Assembly (NCBI GenBank): GCA_022829145.1
Contig: CM040753.1
Span: forward strand, 17,996,384-18,060,383
Length of the DNA stretch: 64,000 bases
Direction: 5' to 3'
Origin: Albula goreensis
Taxonomy: Eukaryota; Chordata; Actinopteri; Albuliformes; Albulidae
Every line of letters begins with the position of its first letter. Positions within the stretch are counted from its first letter, which is position 1. The position numbers and the translations under genes are program-made. Below are positions 14,433 to 26,709 of the stretch, piece by piece. Under the pieces are notes generated by a model that was not told the DNA's origin, did no database searches, and was given only the letters and a program-made list of their open reading frames with translations.

Positions 14433-15214
14433 TCCCAAGAGGGCACCCTGGACTCCCTCCCACTGGCATTATATCCCAAGGTTTAATTGGAGCGATGTTG
14501 CCCATTGTGTGCTCTTACAATGGAGGTTGGAGGAGCTCCATTGTCAGGGGTGAATGCGGGCAGGAGTGTTCATTAGGCGCGGGGACTCAATGGGCCTTCC
14601 GGGGTGAGGTACAGAGAGCGATGGCTGGGCTGGGGGACCTCCAGCATGGGTGACACTGCACCCCTCTCTTCCTCTCCCTGACGCTTGGCCCCTAAATGGT
14701 TGGAGGCTCGCCCCATTTGTTGTACTAGCTCCCCTTTTATTTCCATGGGTGGGATGAATTGAGAAGAGAGGAGAAGAAAAAGCAGGAGGATCAAAAAGAG
14801 CTCCTGCTGCCTGTAAGAGAACACTGTAAGTGTACAGTTACTACTGCAAATGAGCTGAGCACCAGTGTTCTATATCACCTAAGTAGGGAGTCTACAGTGT
14901 ACACACACACAGTCATCTACATACAACACACACACACATACATACGTACATACTGTACATAATGCCGGCTAAGCTAAGCTCCCATTACTGCTCCGTTCAT
15001 TTTCCTTTTATGAGTTACTTTTATTTTTTTATTAATTTCATTTAACTCAGTGTTAACCTGGTTGGCCAACTGAGAACAGGATTTCAAGGAATAATGTAGC
15101 CAATTGGATGAAATGAATGATAATATGGTGAGATTGGGATGTAGACAACCATTCATGTGTGGGAATTCAATCAAGACACTATTTTTAAAACCATTATTCT
15201 TTCAAAGAGTCCTG
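13801..15214. other. Intergenic with a SOX-motif cluster
   Basis: No gene. Short CA patches at about 14407-14432 and 14900-14950. Complex sequence at about 14460-14720 includes three CCATTGT motifs. Confidence 0.5.
14502..14544. promoter_or_regulatory. Cluster of three SOX-type motifs
   Basis: CCATTGT (14502-14508), its inverted complement ACAATGG (14517-14523) and a second CCATTGT (14538-14544) lie within 43 bases. The first two form an inverted pair with an 8-base gap, an arrangement reported for SoxE-dimer sites, though SoxE pairs usually have shorter gaps. Candidate enhancer element; inference from motif spacing. Confidence 0.4.
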
Positions 15215-15330
15215 TTTTAATGGCCACAGGAAGTCGGGATCTTTGTTTAATGTCTTATCTGGAAGATTGCACCTACAGTACAGTGTCCCCATCACTATAC
15301 TGGGTAAGTAGGTTTTTCATTACATTTCCT
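15215..15330. mobile_element. Fragment of a common teleost interspersed repeat
   Basis: ACAGGAAGTCGGGATCTTTG followed by AATGTCTTATCTGGAAGATTGC and GTGTCCCCATCACTATACTG matches, from memory, a repeat frequent in fish genomes (consensus words: catctgaaggacggcacc ... gtgtccccatcactatactgg). Family name not certain. Confidence 0.5.
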
Positions 15331-15384
15331 CAGAATTTCCTCCCCTACATCAGTGAGGGAGGGGCCATCCAGGGGTCCAAAGCA

Positions 15385-16005
15385 AGGTTTTTGTCAAGAC
15401 TCAGAAAAGGACTCAGGTGCAGACCGAGAAAAATGGTAAACCAAGGTTTATTAAGCGGCCAAATCACAAATACAAAAATCAAGGTCAAAGCCAGGCGGAG
15501 GTCAAAACCAAGAAAACATGGCAAAAGTACCAAATAACAGTCCGAAAGGCAAAGTCAAGAATTGTGCAGGCAAAGTCAAATAACCAGGTAGACATGGCAA
15601 TAAGGCAAAATCAAAATCCAAAAATCATAAAAATGGGGAACAGGCAGAAATTACAACAGGCAGGCAGGCAGGCAGGCAGAACAGACAGAGGAAAAAGGCT
15701 TGTAGCTTACATAGGAGAAATCACTGAGACAAACTCGCACTGAAACAAGCAGGGTATAAATACACAGAAGTAACAAGTAAGCACGACGCAGGTGAGCAAT
15801 GAGACAGGAGAAAAAATCAGCAATCAGGTAATAGGTAATGAGACAGAAGGTGAGGCAGACAAAATCAGGAAATGAAAACAAAAGCACATGGACAGGAAAA
15901 ACAGAAAAACAAATACACAAACATGACTGAACAAAACCAAAACCAAAGTGACAGAAAAAACATATTACAGGGCAGCATTACCACCACACCAAAAATGGGT
16001 GAAGC
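15385..16005 (-). mobile_element. Solo-LTR-like fossil
   Basis: About 620 bases with no internal coding region, read best on the minus strand. It has a TATA-like TATTTATACCC about two-thirds of the way from the distal end, followed by a leader-like segment, a GCCT-rich tandem (CAGG units at 15657-15679 on the plus strand) and an AATAAA about 60 bases before the end, which finishes near TGACA. This order (promoter, short transcribed part, polyadenylation signal) is LTR-like and resembles the single LTR-type repeats common in fish genomes. No partner LTR or internal genes are seen, so it is a solo remnant, moderately old. Exact ends and family are uncertain. Confidence 0.5.
15657..15679. repeat. 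(CAGG)n short tandem repeat
   Basis: About five to six CAGG units inside the LTR-like element; an internal microsatellite. Confidence 0.9.
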
Positions 16006-16810
16006 CACAATTAGACGTCAACCAATGACTTTTTCACCAGTCAAAAGATTGTGCTCTCTACAACAAAAGGCAAATATTGGCTCTGATTAGTGAGTAACTG
16101 GTAAAATATCATGGCCACTTCAGTTCTTGGAGTCATGATAACTCATTATTTCATCACAAGAGGAAAGCAACTTACTTTCTCATATTATATGACATTGCCA
16201 CACAACAACTATTTTATCCAAGAGTACCAAGGTTAATGAAAAGTGTACACAGTGCTGCGCCATCAGAAGCACTGTAGTCCTGACCATGTGAGAAAATAGC
16301 ATCTCTCTCAAAACAAACAAACTTGTCAAATAAACTTCTTAAAAGGAAGAAAGGAAACTATTTATCTCCAAAGAAATCAGTGAAAAAAGCTGGTTGTAGC
16401 AAATCAATTGGAAAAATAAAGCCCTCATCACAGTGCCGTCTGACATTAAAAAAGGAATTATTCAGAGAGGGAAGGAGAACAGCTGGGTATTCCCTCCTCC
16501 TCCCCTGGCTGGCCCTTTCCCAGGCGGTGCTAATAAGTCATCAGCTAAATAAGATGGGGGGATTGCCAATTACCTTAGCCGCTGACGAAAAGCGAGCTTA
16601 GTTAGCCCCATATGGCATTCCCAGCTGAAAAGACCTCCCAAATTGAATTATCTGCTGGTTTAAGATTGTTTGCAATAACAGATTTTGTATTGGCTGATGT
16701 ACTTAGTGGGAGTAATGACTTCAGCTGACTGATTTATCAGTCTGTCTTTTCTATTAGATACCTATAGGCTCATACTGCAGTACTGTGTAAAAGAACCGGG
16801 GCTGTGCATT
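16006..16810. other. Intergenic with a candidate conserved block
   Basis: No gene. About 16430-16760 is complex unique sequence carrying several homeobox-type cores (AATTA, TAAT), a CAGCTG E-box and CTTAGCCGCTGACG. It is among the better candidates for conserved non-coding DNA in the window. Confidence 0.45.
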
Positions 16811-17005
16811 TAAAGTAAGGTGAACTAGGCTTGTAAATCAGAGGATGCAGGCTTGAATCCCATTGGTGCGGTACTGCCAGTAAAACTTCAAGGAAATGCT
16901 TCAGTAAATAACAAGCTGTATAAATGGATCATATGCAAAACATGCTTGTGTAAGTCATTCTGGATAGCAGGATCTGTTAAGTGCAATATGTTTCGTAATT
17001 TTTAT
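16811..17005 (+). mobile_element. tRNA-derived SINE with L2-type tail
   Basis: The head ends in GGCTTGAATCCCATTGG, a B-box (RNA polymerase III internal promoter, consensus GGTTCGAATCC). The middle, GCTTCAGTAAATAACAAGCTGTATAAATGG, and the tail, TGTAAGTCATTCTGGATA followed by ATCTGTTAAGTGC, match the body and LINE-derived 3' tail of common teleost SINEs (tail consensus: AAGTCGCTCTGGATAAGAGCGTCTGCTAAATG). The A-box half is poorly preserved. Not a functional tRNA. Confidence 0.75.
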
Positions 17006-17365
17006 TATTTGTTAAAGCAAGTCAGATATCGAGGGCCAATAGCATCTCCACTCATTTTTTGTGTCATGGTACATCATTCACCCATCACCACCCTGAACCC
17101 CTGTATGATATGGAGGGGTAGGTTTGAGAAGTTAACATATCCTGTTGACTGTGGCAGAAGTGTGGTGTTGACAAAACACACGTTTCATAGTAAACCACAT
17201 GTTTCATGTCTTTGACATGGCCCACGAGCGTGGCGTGCGAGAGAACGGAAGGGATGCGGAGCAACATCAGCTGTGACATTCTCCAGCAACCCATGGGCTG
17301 GAAGTCCTCTCGCCACACAGCCAGTGATGTCATTTCCTCTAGAGTCAGCCCCCAGCCCTCCTTCC

Positions 17366-17390
17366 ATTCATTTATTCATTCATTCATTTG
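17366..17390. repeat. (CATT)n short tandem repeat
   Basis: About six imperfect CATT/TATT units. Confidence 0.85.
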
Positions 17391-19061
17391 ATCACACCGT
17401 TTACATTTCCAGTAACGCACATAAACAATGGCAGACGTCCCTTCTTCAGAGCGTATACATGCGTGTGCACACGTCTATGTACACACACTCAACCCTAATG
17501 CTAAGCTTACATCACCAGCCCTCTCTCTCAGGTTTCTGCTCTATGTAACAAATGACATGTCTTTGGACGATATCATTGCTTTGACACACAAACACATATT
17601 GAGTTGCGGCTAATGTGGGCGCATTCAGGGTTTCTGAAACAGCATGATTCATGCACCTTGGAGCTGCGCTGCAGTCAGCTGCAGACATACACAACCATCC
17701 CCTTTTCTGTGTATTTATTTTTCTGTCTGCATAGTTCAAATAAAGCCTACAAATGGGACAGTGTCTGCATTCAACTTGCACAGCACCATGCAAATAATCA
17801 GTTATAATGTTATAGATACACTCACACACATATATTCACGCACAAGTGTTCCCAAGCATATGCATATGTGCATGCACACACCCGTTAGCCGACACATGCA
17901 AGTACGCACACACATACACACATAAACATGTGCAAGTGGACACATCCAAGCACAAATATGCAGACACATGCACACTGTCATAACAGTCAGGGTTATTGGT
18001 GTGTCACAGATCCTGGATAAAAGCCACCTTTGCCTGTTTATCACCCTCTGGATCTCACAGCAAGGCCATGCTGATGAGAGTTCCTTCTCTGACCTGGTCC
18101 CCAGTGCCGGTCTATCCCCTCTTCCTGTTTAGCCTGGGTGTCTGCAGGGTAGTAAACACTTTTCGGGTGACATACCCAGGGGGTGGGATGGTTTTCATCC
18201 TCTCAAACACCAACCCATACCCTGCCCCAACTCACAACTTACAGACCTCCACAGTGAGAAGGAGAAGCTGCCCAGGGGTACCGCAGCTCAGACATGGTCT
18301 AGTATTCTCCTTACATGCTCTAAACACTGAGACTAATTCAAAGTTAAGAATCAATTACTTTGATGATTCATTGCATAACTTTAATTACTTTTTTGCACAA
18401 ATGCCCCCAGCATCTCAACTCACATTATCAATTAAGGAGCAGAGTGGAGCCTCTTCCACAGCCTAATCATAAAGACCATGCCTCAGGCCAGGCTGTCACA
18501 GTGTATGCTGAGTCTTACATGTTCAGAGCAGTGGATTATCTATCTGACAGTGTAGTATAACAGTATGTTAATGCAGCTGGAATTCTGCAGATATCCAGCG
18601 GTAATTATGGATGCTGTAAAAAAGGAAGCAGCTGATATGTATACATACCTAAATGTAATTTCACCTCTATATTCAAGCTACACAGCTCTCCAGAATGAAA
18701 AGATTCTCTTTACTCCCATTATTTATAGCATAAACATATGCATTTTTCAACAGATTTTTTTGTTAAAACTAATTGCAGAATTCCATTTAATAAAAAAACT
18801 TTATGCATTGTTCCCTGAATATCCTACATCGTTAGTATGTTCAGATGTCTCTGTGATATACAAAGATGCACAGTGAAGTGTTTTCATTCAGAAATTATTG
18901 GAAGAACATGTACTACACTCCAAATGGGGTACTGGTCTCAATGCATAAATGCAAGTAGTCCTAATCCAGCAATATGAACAATAAAAATCTGTGTTTAAAA
19001 ATATTATTTAAAATCATTACTATAAATTGAAAGAGTATATGGCAACTCTACCCTACACACT

Positions 19062-19127
19062 GTACCATTTTATAGTGTGTAATCACAGCTAAGTGAACAG
19101 TTGTGATTACACACTATAACATGGAAC
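19062..19127. repeat. Near-perfect long hairpin
   Basis: TTATAGTGTGTAATCACA and TGTGATTACACACTATAA are exact complements (18 bp) around a 14-base loop. Pairing continues outward through GTACCAT/ATGGAAC with two mismatches, for a stem of about 26 bp. The size fits a very small MITE or a microRNA-like precursor; nothing decides between them. Confidence 0.8.
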
Positions 19128-20839
19128 AATAAAATAGTAGGGAAATTGTGAGTTTGAATAAAAATATTTCTATTTTAAGAGTCATTGAAACAGTACTGTG
19201 TTGTAAAATGGTCTATATCAGTAGTGCAACACAAATGGCATTAGAGAAGCTTCCTGCAGCATGTGACAGTGAGAGTTTGAGTGGCCTTTCTCAGGCAGTT
19301 TGCATAAAGTTCTCAGACTGTTTTTCTGTCTGCACACAACAGGAATGTTGTGACTTGAGAGGATTTCTGTTGAAGAAATGTCTTTCAATACCCATGCATC
19401 TTCATCAGCTGAGGAGGTGGGCATCCAGTTTTTGGTTCTCAGAAAATTCATGGAAGTACATCTGTATACTTGGTCCTACCATTGATGTCCGTGTCGTTCC
19501 CTGGGTTTGGCTTCCCCACTATTTTAAAGTCAAAGGTACTGTGGACTGTGGTTGGAGCAATCCTCAGTTTTACTATTCCAGTTTAAAATTGAACTGTGGA
19601 TAGTCAATTTAATGAAGGATAAGTGTCAAATACAGTTTAAGAATGTTCTGAATAAAAGTATTGAATTAGAACATTTATTTAGTATTGCCAACACAGATGA
19701 TAACACTGAAATTTATTTTATTTTAAAAAGGTTGAAAAATGACATCAATTTTATGACTAGTGCAAATCTGCTAACTGAATTATAGGACATTTTTTAATAT
19801 TAATTTGACGCTTATCTTTTATCACATTTTTCATGACAATATAATGACCATCACAGGATGTTGACAGTAATTTTACATTTGACACGTCTGGAAAGTTTTC
19901 CTATGATTTTCACAGATTTTTGCAAATAATAATATGTTCAGGCAAACATCCGGAACACTCTCACCATAACTGTTATGAACAGATATCACTAGTGTCACTG
20001 GCCGCTCTTTTAACTATGAGCTTAGTAAACTATTGTCTTCATTGTGGCATATGGCCACCGGTTTTCAAAAGTGTTCTGTGCTAATAAACCAGTTCTTGCA
20101 TCTGACAAATCACCATCTCCTGTAGGTGGGATTCCAATTGTAAGGTGCTGTTTAGAAAATACAATATTCTAGAATAGCAACAGAACCCTCTTTTGGGTCT
20201 TCTTTAATAAATGAAGACATGAGTAAGCTACTCTGGGCTGACAAAGTCCCCCCTTAGAAATGTGAGGATTAGGGCACTAGGCCAGCCGGAGGGAGGTGTA
20301 CAGTGTCAGTGCTACAGAGTGAAGGCTGGGTTTGAGCCCACAGCATAAATACATTCAGATCTTTCAAATACTCATTTCATAGTTTCACCCCCACGCATCC
20401 TGGGTCTGGGCTCATTCGGCCTGGAAGAGCAACTCCAGCACTGTCTTTCTCAGTAAGGTCCTCCACTGAACTTGCCTAGCCCAGTCTGGCCTGGCTGCAG
20501 TCTCTCAGAGCAAGGAATTACATCTGGAGATTCTTCAGCAAGGAGAGAGACAGCGAGATACAGAGAGAGAGAGGTGAAGGAGGAAGAGAGAGGGAAGAAG
20601 GACGGTGAAGTCCAGCTGCGTCCCATTAGGGCCTGACCACATGTGCTGGCTGGGGGGGATGGGGGGTTAGGAGGAGGAAGTGCTCAAAGGGATGCGTTTC
20701 TTTCTCAGTCCGGACTCCTCCACTCTTTATTGGGTGTGCTCACTTCAACAGAGTGGCCCTCACCCCCCTCAAATCTACCCCACCTCCCCCACCCTGCAGG
20801 GCCCTCAGGCACACCGACAGCACCACAGAATAAAACTAT

Positions 20840-20877
<38 letters not shown>
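20840..20877. repeat. (GA)n microsatellite
   Basis: About 18 GA units. Confidence 0.97.
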
Positions 20878-20880
<3 letters not shown>

Positions 20881-21216
20881 GGCTGGACCACCCAGACACA
20901 GGGGGTATAATGGCTACCAGGAGCCCCAACTGGCCCCCCAAGGCCCCCAAAGGAGTGTTGCAGATGGACGGGGAGAGATGGAGGAGACAGGGACAGCTTG
21001 GGGGAGAGGGATATAGACAGAAGGGACAGAGGAAAGGAGAAAAGAAGACAGAGGGCAAGACAAATAAACTGAATGAGAGGGAGAGAATGCAAGGGAAAGA
21101 GGCTGAGGTTGTGTAGAAGTGGGTGTGGTGTGTGTATATCTGTGTATGTGCAAAGGTGCATTTGTGTGTATGTGTGTGACTCCACTCTGGTAAATGCAAA
21201 ACTTTGTACAAGACTC
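20878..21216. other. Intergenic, purine-rich
   Basis: G/A-rich sequence between two microsatellites (GGAGAGATGGAGGAGACAGG and similar). No gene seen. Confidence 0.6.

Positions 21217-21270
<54 letters not shown>
21217..21270. repeat. (GT)n microsatellite
   Basis: About 25 GT units, with degenerate TGTGT sequence on both sides (about 21120-21480). Confidence 0.97.
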
Positions 21271-21272
<2 letters not shown>

Positions 21273-24200
21273 CATTTATGTATCTATGTAAATAAAACAG
21301 TGAGTGATACTTTGAGTGTCTCAAAGTCTTTGTGTGTTTATGATTGTGTTTCTGCGCATATATCAGAAACACATGTTCAAATGAGTGTTTATGTCTCTAA
21401 GTGTGTGTTTATGTATGTTATGGGTGTTTTATGAGTATGTACCTTTGTCCTTTGTCAGTGTGTGTGTATGTGTGTGTATTTCAATGAATACATGTGTTTG
21501 TTTGATTTGTCCCCCATCCTGGGTGTGACAGAGGCAAGGAGGAGTCCCTGCTGCCATCAGGAGCAATGTTGGGGTACACACAGTAGGGGTAATGTTGGAG
21601 TACAGACCGCAAGAGAAATGTGAGGGGAACAGACTACATTTGCCATGCTGGGGTACAGACCTGGAATAATGGGTTGCCTGCTGGTTTACCCGTACTGCCA
21701 CACAGTGCAGCTGATTTCAGAGGAAGGATGAATGTGGTATCTGAAACCTCTCTGTCATGTTTTTCTCTCAAATTAATGGAGATCAAAGCTCTTTGAAATG
21801 AGACAAAATATTACCATAACAAGCAGCCCTGCTGGAGGAAACAGAACTATGACAATGATTAATTCATTAGTCCTAAACTCACACATATAATAGCATTCCT
21901 GACATTGCTGCACACATTACCATAACATAGATGTTAATCAATTACATTTTTCAAATCACTCTCTCTGGGGTGAGCAATGAAGAATGCCTGTGTTGGCTTC
22001 CAGAGAAAAAATGATTTCATCACCTTCATTCCAGAATTCATTAGTAAGCCAACTGAAGTATAAACTGATGCTAAAAGCTATAAATCCCTAACATGTTAAA
22101 ACTATATGCGAGTCATTTTGAAACAATTGCTAACGTTGGGAAAGCTGGCTCCCACCACAGCGGGAGGTGAAATTATATCTTTGGTCATTATACATAAGGT
22201 TAATTCATTACATGGGTGATTAAAGCAATGAACAGCCAACTCTATTTCACTGGCGATTGAAACTACAGCTATCAGGATGAGACTGCAGCCTGGTGTCTCA
22301 TGTGAGTGTGTAAAAGGGGTTTAGTGCCTTGCTGCATCGGTATGCCATTCTGAGTACCCACTCAGGTCATATTTACATTTTCTATCACCTTTAAGGATTG
22401 AGGTAGATTTAGCACAACTGTCTAGAGTACTTTGTTATTTAGGGAGGTCTCTTCATTCACACTGCTTTCAAAATGTTTTTGTCTCTAATGAGACATACAT
22501 CCCTCTTTACACCTAATATGTGACTTTTGACAGTGGGATTGAAGTATGAACCAGTGAGCTGTCCCTTTTGTTAAAACTTTCAATACACTAAATGTTGCAT
22601 CAGCCAATAGTATTTCCATGTTGCCATTCTTTTTGTAATATCAAGCTACCTGGAAAGCTACTGTGGAAACCCTAAATATGGCCAATAAATACGGCTTTGC
22701 TCTTTGCACCACTGCTCTAACAAAGGGCAAATTAATATTATGTCTTTGTGATTCTTTCTTTTCAAATTTGAAATTGAAATCAGATTTTTGGCCTTGTCAC
22801 ATCTGTGCTCCTCCAAGCCTCTAAATATGCATGTTCCATTGCTGCTCACTGCAGTACGTGCTCACTTTGCAGATCTTGCATTGCATAGCTTCATTCAATG
22901 TGTATTACATCCCTCTCTCTATAAGCCTGGTGAAAACATTGTGGTTCAGAGCAAGGTCAAAGGTGACTGCAATGATTCAAATCAGCAATTAAAAAATAAA
23001 CTACAAATCACATGGGTATCTCTTCTGAGATTCTGACCAATAACTAAGCCTCCTTGTCACTGGCATGGTGATTGCTGCTACAGTAAGTGCTGTGCCTTTC
23101 CCAGCTGATCTGGTAAAAGGGTCTTAACATCTGTCATGATCTGAGTCTGGGTTACATGACTCTATTCCACCCTGCAGGACTGTTGGCAATAGCCCACACT
23201 GGCACAGTCAACATTCAATACCAGACCTTGGGGTTACATCACCATATTGATTCCCAGTGTTTAAAACAGGATGAGCAAACCGACAGGCCCCCAGGTTATG
23301 AGATTTAATACTTCAGCCATTCGATCATTAAGGTGTTTTACACAAGCTGTCTCTGGACCTTTCTCACTCGTAAAAAATAATATTTGTCTTTCCAACTGCA
23401 CCATGGACCACAAAGTCCTTCTGTTTTATTTTCATCAGAGCCGTAAAACCATGTACTTCTCCCGGTCCCTTTTTCTGTGGTGGTGATTACCAAGTTCTGT
23501 AACCGCAGCTGAATGAGCTGGCAGGGATGATGGGTTGGGGGGGTCAGGGGTGGTGTGTGTGTGTGTTTGGGGGTTCAGTTTGTGCTGATCTGTGAGGAAG
23601 CAACACTTAGGAGCAGAGGTCAAGGCTGCTTTAGATTGCGTATGTTTTTGTGTGTGTGCTTTTTATGTTTTTTTCCATCCCCTGTAGTTCTTAAAGAGGA
23701 CTATGTGGATTTCACTTGGACTTGAGATGACCTGATTGTGCCCCCCCCCACATTGTAAATGTGGATCCATTTACAAACCTGAACAGAGCTGTGAGTTCTG
23801 GGATTAAATTGTCAGTTCAAATTCAGACGCTCAGTTGGAATGGAAGTTGATTGGAGTGAATGGATTTAAAGGAACCCTTATTCAAATATACTGCAATGTA
23901 TGTAATAATATATCATATGTATGTACAAAGGGGAAGACAAGGAAATAAATCCTATATTGACTCCTATATTAACTAAGTCACAATTAGGAGACAACAAAAG
24001 TGTTTATTATTAATTTCAAAAATCTCTCTTCTATATATAAAAGAAATAAATATTTCTTTTCTAGTCAATGTCACATTCTGAAAGTGAATTTCTAATTTAC
24101 CATTAGGGGTCTAACAAATGTAAATATTCAAAATTTGGGTAAATAGTTGTTGTCGTATTTGCAGGTGCATATGTCACAGAAATGGCCAAAATATGTGTGA

Positions 24201-25312
24201 AGGGGAGTTTTGTAAATTATAACAGCACACCCCAAACAATGAAAATCTGTACCAGAAAAATGCAGTAGTCACATTTCAAGGCTCAACAATAGGGATGGAT
24301 AGAGATTTAACTAGATAGTCACTACTCCTTCACCCAGTCTCAATAACAATGTGCATCATGACCCTCACAAACTTCACATTTCTGGAAGGACTGCCATTCA
24401 GAAATCATTTGTAGTCAAGGCCAATGTACAACATTGCATAACCTGCTCTAATAGGGAAAAACTGGATATCTGAGCAATGGATTAAAATAATATAATGCAT
24501 TGGTCCATTCATTACTCTGCATGGTAGAATTATGGCAAAGGAATACAAAGCCATTTTGGACAACCAGATTTGCCCTGTGGTGCAGATATGATTACCTCAA
24601 GATGTCCAATACTCCAAATACATACGTGGATACATATTGTACACATATGCAGTGGATACACATATAATATTCAGAAGATATATATTATTAGCAGAATATA
24701 GGCACAATATAATGACAAATAAACTTAAGTACTATGTACTATTCAATGGCTTGCAGTATCTTCATGATATGCTTAACCTAATATTATTTCAATACATCTA
24801 ATTTCCTTAAGGCAATGGGAAGGAAGATACACTCGACATGATTTACTAGACAAACAGCATGCTGCTAACCTAGCCCTTTACAGACCACTGTGGGAAAGCT
24901 ACTAAAGTAACTTTTATGTGCACATCTAGACTATTACCAAAGCATTATTAGATTATGCATAAGCCAAAAATCCGCTTATAGGTGTGTCTATATAATCATC
25001 AGCTGAAGGGCTGTTTTGGTAATGTTAACTCTACCACATGAATGAATTTCCAGGGGAATTTTTATGAATGCTGTGAGATCAGTAAGTACAATCAGAGGAA
25101 TGGGCCAAGAGGAGCGCCATCTTGCTAAACTCTGATGACACACTCAGTCACTCTGCTCTCATTAATGTGGGCCCGCTAGTAAGCAGGGACAACAAGTGTT
25201 GGCGCAATCAGAGGGAAAAACACAAGATGCCATTGACAGAAGAAACAATTAGTGTTTCACATAATAAAGAGGTGATAACAGTTATAAAGTGCCTAACAAA
25301 ATCAGACATTTG
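21271..25312. other. Intergenic with a candidate conserved enhancer block
   Basis: No gene. The stretch about 21760-22260 is dense in homeobox cores and has a TCF/LEF dyad (see that entry). The remainder (22.3-25.3 kb) is plain AT-rich sequence with a GTGTGT/GGGGG patch at about 23535-23575. Confidence 0.5.
21783..21796. promoter_or_regulatory. TCF/LEF-type dyad in homeobox-rich block
   Basis: TCAAAGCTCTTTGA is a palindrome of two TCF/LEF-like cores (TCAAAG and CTTTGA). Within the next 500 bases are many ATTA/AATTA cores, including GATTAATTCATTAG near 21858-21871. This density in otherwise non-repetitive DNA is typical of developmental enhancers; inferred only. Confidence 0.35.
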
Positions 25313-25372
25313 AAACTCCAGGCCTGGAGAACCACAGTGTAGTAGGTTTTGGAGAGTTTCAGCACTTACATG
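25313..25372. mobile_element. Fragment of a teleost repeat shared with 41.0 kb
   Basis: ACTCCAGGCCTGGAGAACCA followed by CAGTGTAGTAGGTTTTGGAG resembles the left end of the element at 40998-41152 (CTTGGAGGGCTATGGTGTCT, GCAGGTTTTAGTGG). Short, truncated copy. Confidence 0.5.
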
Positions 25373-26379
25373 TGTAATATAAGGCATTGACAGGCTAAAG
25401 AGTGAACATTGTTTTCAAAGGCATAAATTAGCTGTTTATTGATTTAAATTACCCCATGGTATATTGCACAATAGTCACATCTTATAGAAGTTGCTGAAAA
25501 GCTATGGTGAAAAGAAAAGAGATGTTTTCTAGGCTTTATGTTCTGTGTACGGGCTTGTTTCACCCAGTTTCACCTATAGGCACTGAGAGCTGTTGCGTGA
25601 TATTGCTTGTAATCAGTGCTGTAATTGGCCTTTAGTCACTCATCTCACACTTCCCCACCCATTTTAGAACAGGCTGTAGATTGTGTCAACAAACGATCTG
25701 CACCACACTGTCAAAAATCCTGTGACAGCAGATGCAACCTTCCTCTTTTCTCATCTGTTTTGCCAAGTGAAACATTTGTTTTAGTGTGCCGTTTTGTAAA
25801 TATATACCCAAACATTAAAATGGATTGATATACAGTAGTCACATGTTGTTCTTTAGAACTTGGCGTGTGTGAGAGGTCACAGGAAATAAAAAACTGTTGA
25901 TTGCGCTTTTAGGTTTCGAGGTTCTGTTTTATTGGTGAATGCTTCTGTTGGAATCAGCACTGTACAATGTGTCACACTGTGAGCAGACAAAGCCATCTTC
26001 TGTGTATGTGTGTGTGTTGTATGTGTGTTCTTGTGTGTGTGTGGGTGTGTGTGTTTGTGCATATGTGTGCATGGATGTTTGCATGTTTGTTTTACAGTCT
26101 TGAAACAGTATCGCATAAAGAATACATAAGATACAACATTTGGCTCAGACGGACTCCAATTAAACATTAACTCCTGTCCCCTCGTTAGAACTTTTACCAC
26201 CCTGGTCTGAAGGCAGTAAATTCCTTCCTTGTGCCAAATCCCCCTGCCCCCCATACATGTATATGATCCTAATCAGGTCAGGCTGCTGGAGTCTGTACAG
26301 CACAGCAGGCCATGGAGGGTGTAAACTCAGCACCTAATCTCACCTCCTCTCCACCATCCCAGCCTCACACAACAACAGC
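25373..26379. other. Intergenic, no gene seen
   Basis: AT-rich unique sequence; degenerate TGTGTG tract at about 25998-26065. Confidence 0.6.
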
Positions 26380-26585
26380 AACAACCACACACACATACAA
26401 ATACACTTACACACATATGCACGTACATAGTCACACATAAATACTCAGTCTCACACACAAACATGCACATTCAAATGTAAGTATACACGCATACACAGGA
26501 CTTGCACACATACAGGCACAAAGGCACACAAGTGCTCAAGGATATTTGAGCAGTATTAAGAAAACATATTGAAAGAAAACATGAA

Positions 26586-26625
<40 letters not shown>

Positions 26626-26673
26626 CAGTACATGCACAAACACACACACATACACACACAAACAACCAACCAT

Positions 26674-26707
<34 letters not shown>
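26380..26707. repeat. CA-rich tract with two pure (CA)n arrays
   Basis: Degenerate ACACAT sequence, then pure CA at about 26588-26624 and 26676-26706. Confidence 0.93.

Positions 26708-26709
<2 letters not shown>

Larger units (their letters stand above)
17006..20839. other. Intergenic, no gene seen
   Basis: Contains a (CATT)n tract (about 17366-17390), degenerate CA repeats (about 17820-17985) and a long hairpin (19062-19127). An open frame of 156 codons at 17996-18466 resembles no known protein and has no supporting signals. Confidence 0.55.

Noticed and set aside
16811-16880. tRNA gene
   Set aside because: Only a B-box survives, with an L2-type tail following; it is a SINE head.
17996-18466. 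156-codon plus-strand frame
   Set aside because: No recognisable domain, no splice or promoter support, ordinary composition; chance frame.
20262-20345. Possible tRNA-like SINE head with GGGTTTGAGCCCA
   Set aside because: The B-box-like word is isolated; no A-box, body or tail follows.
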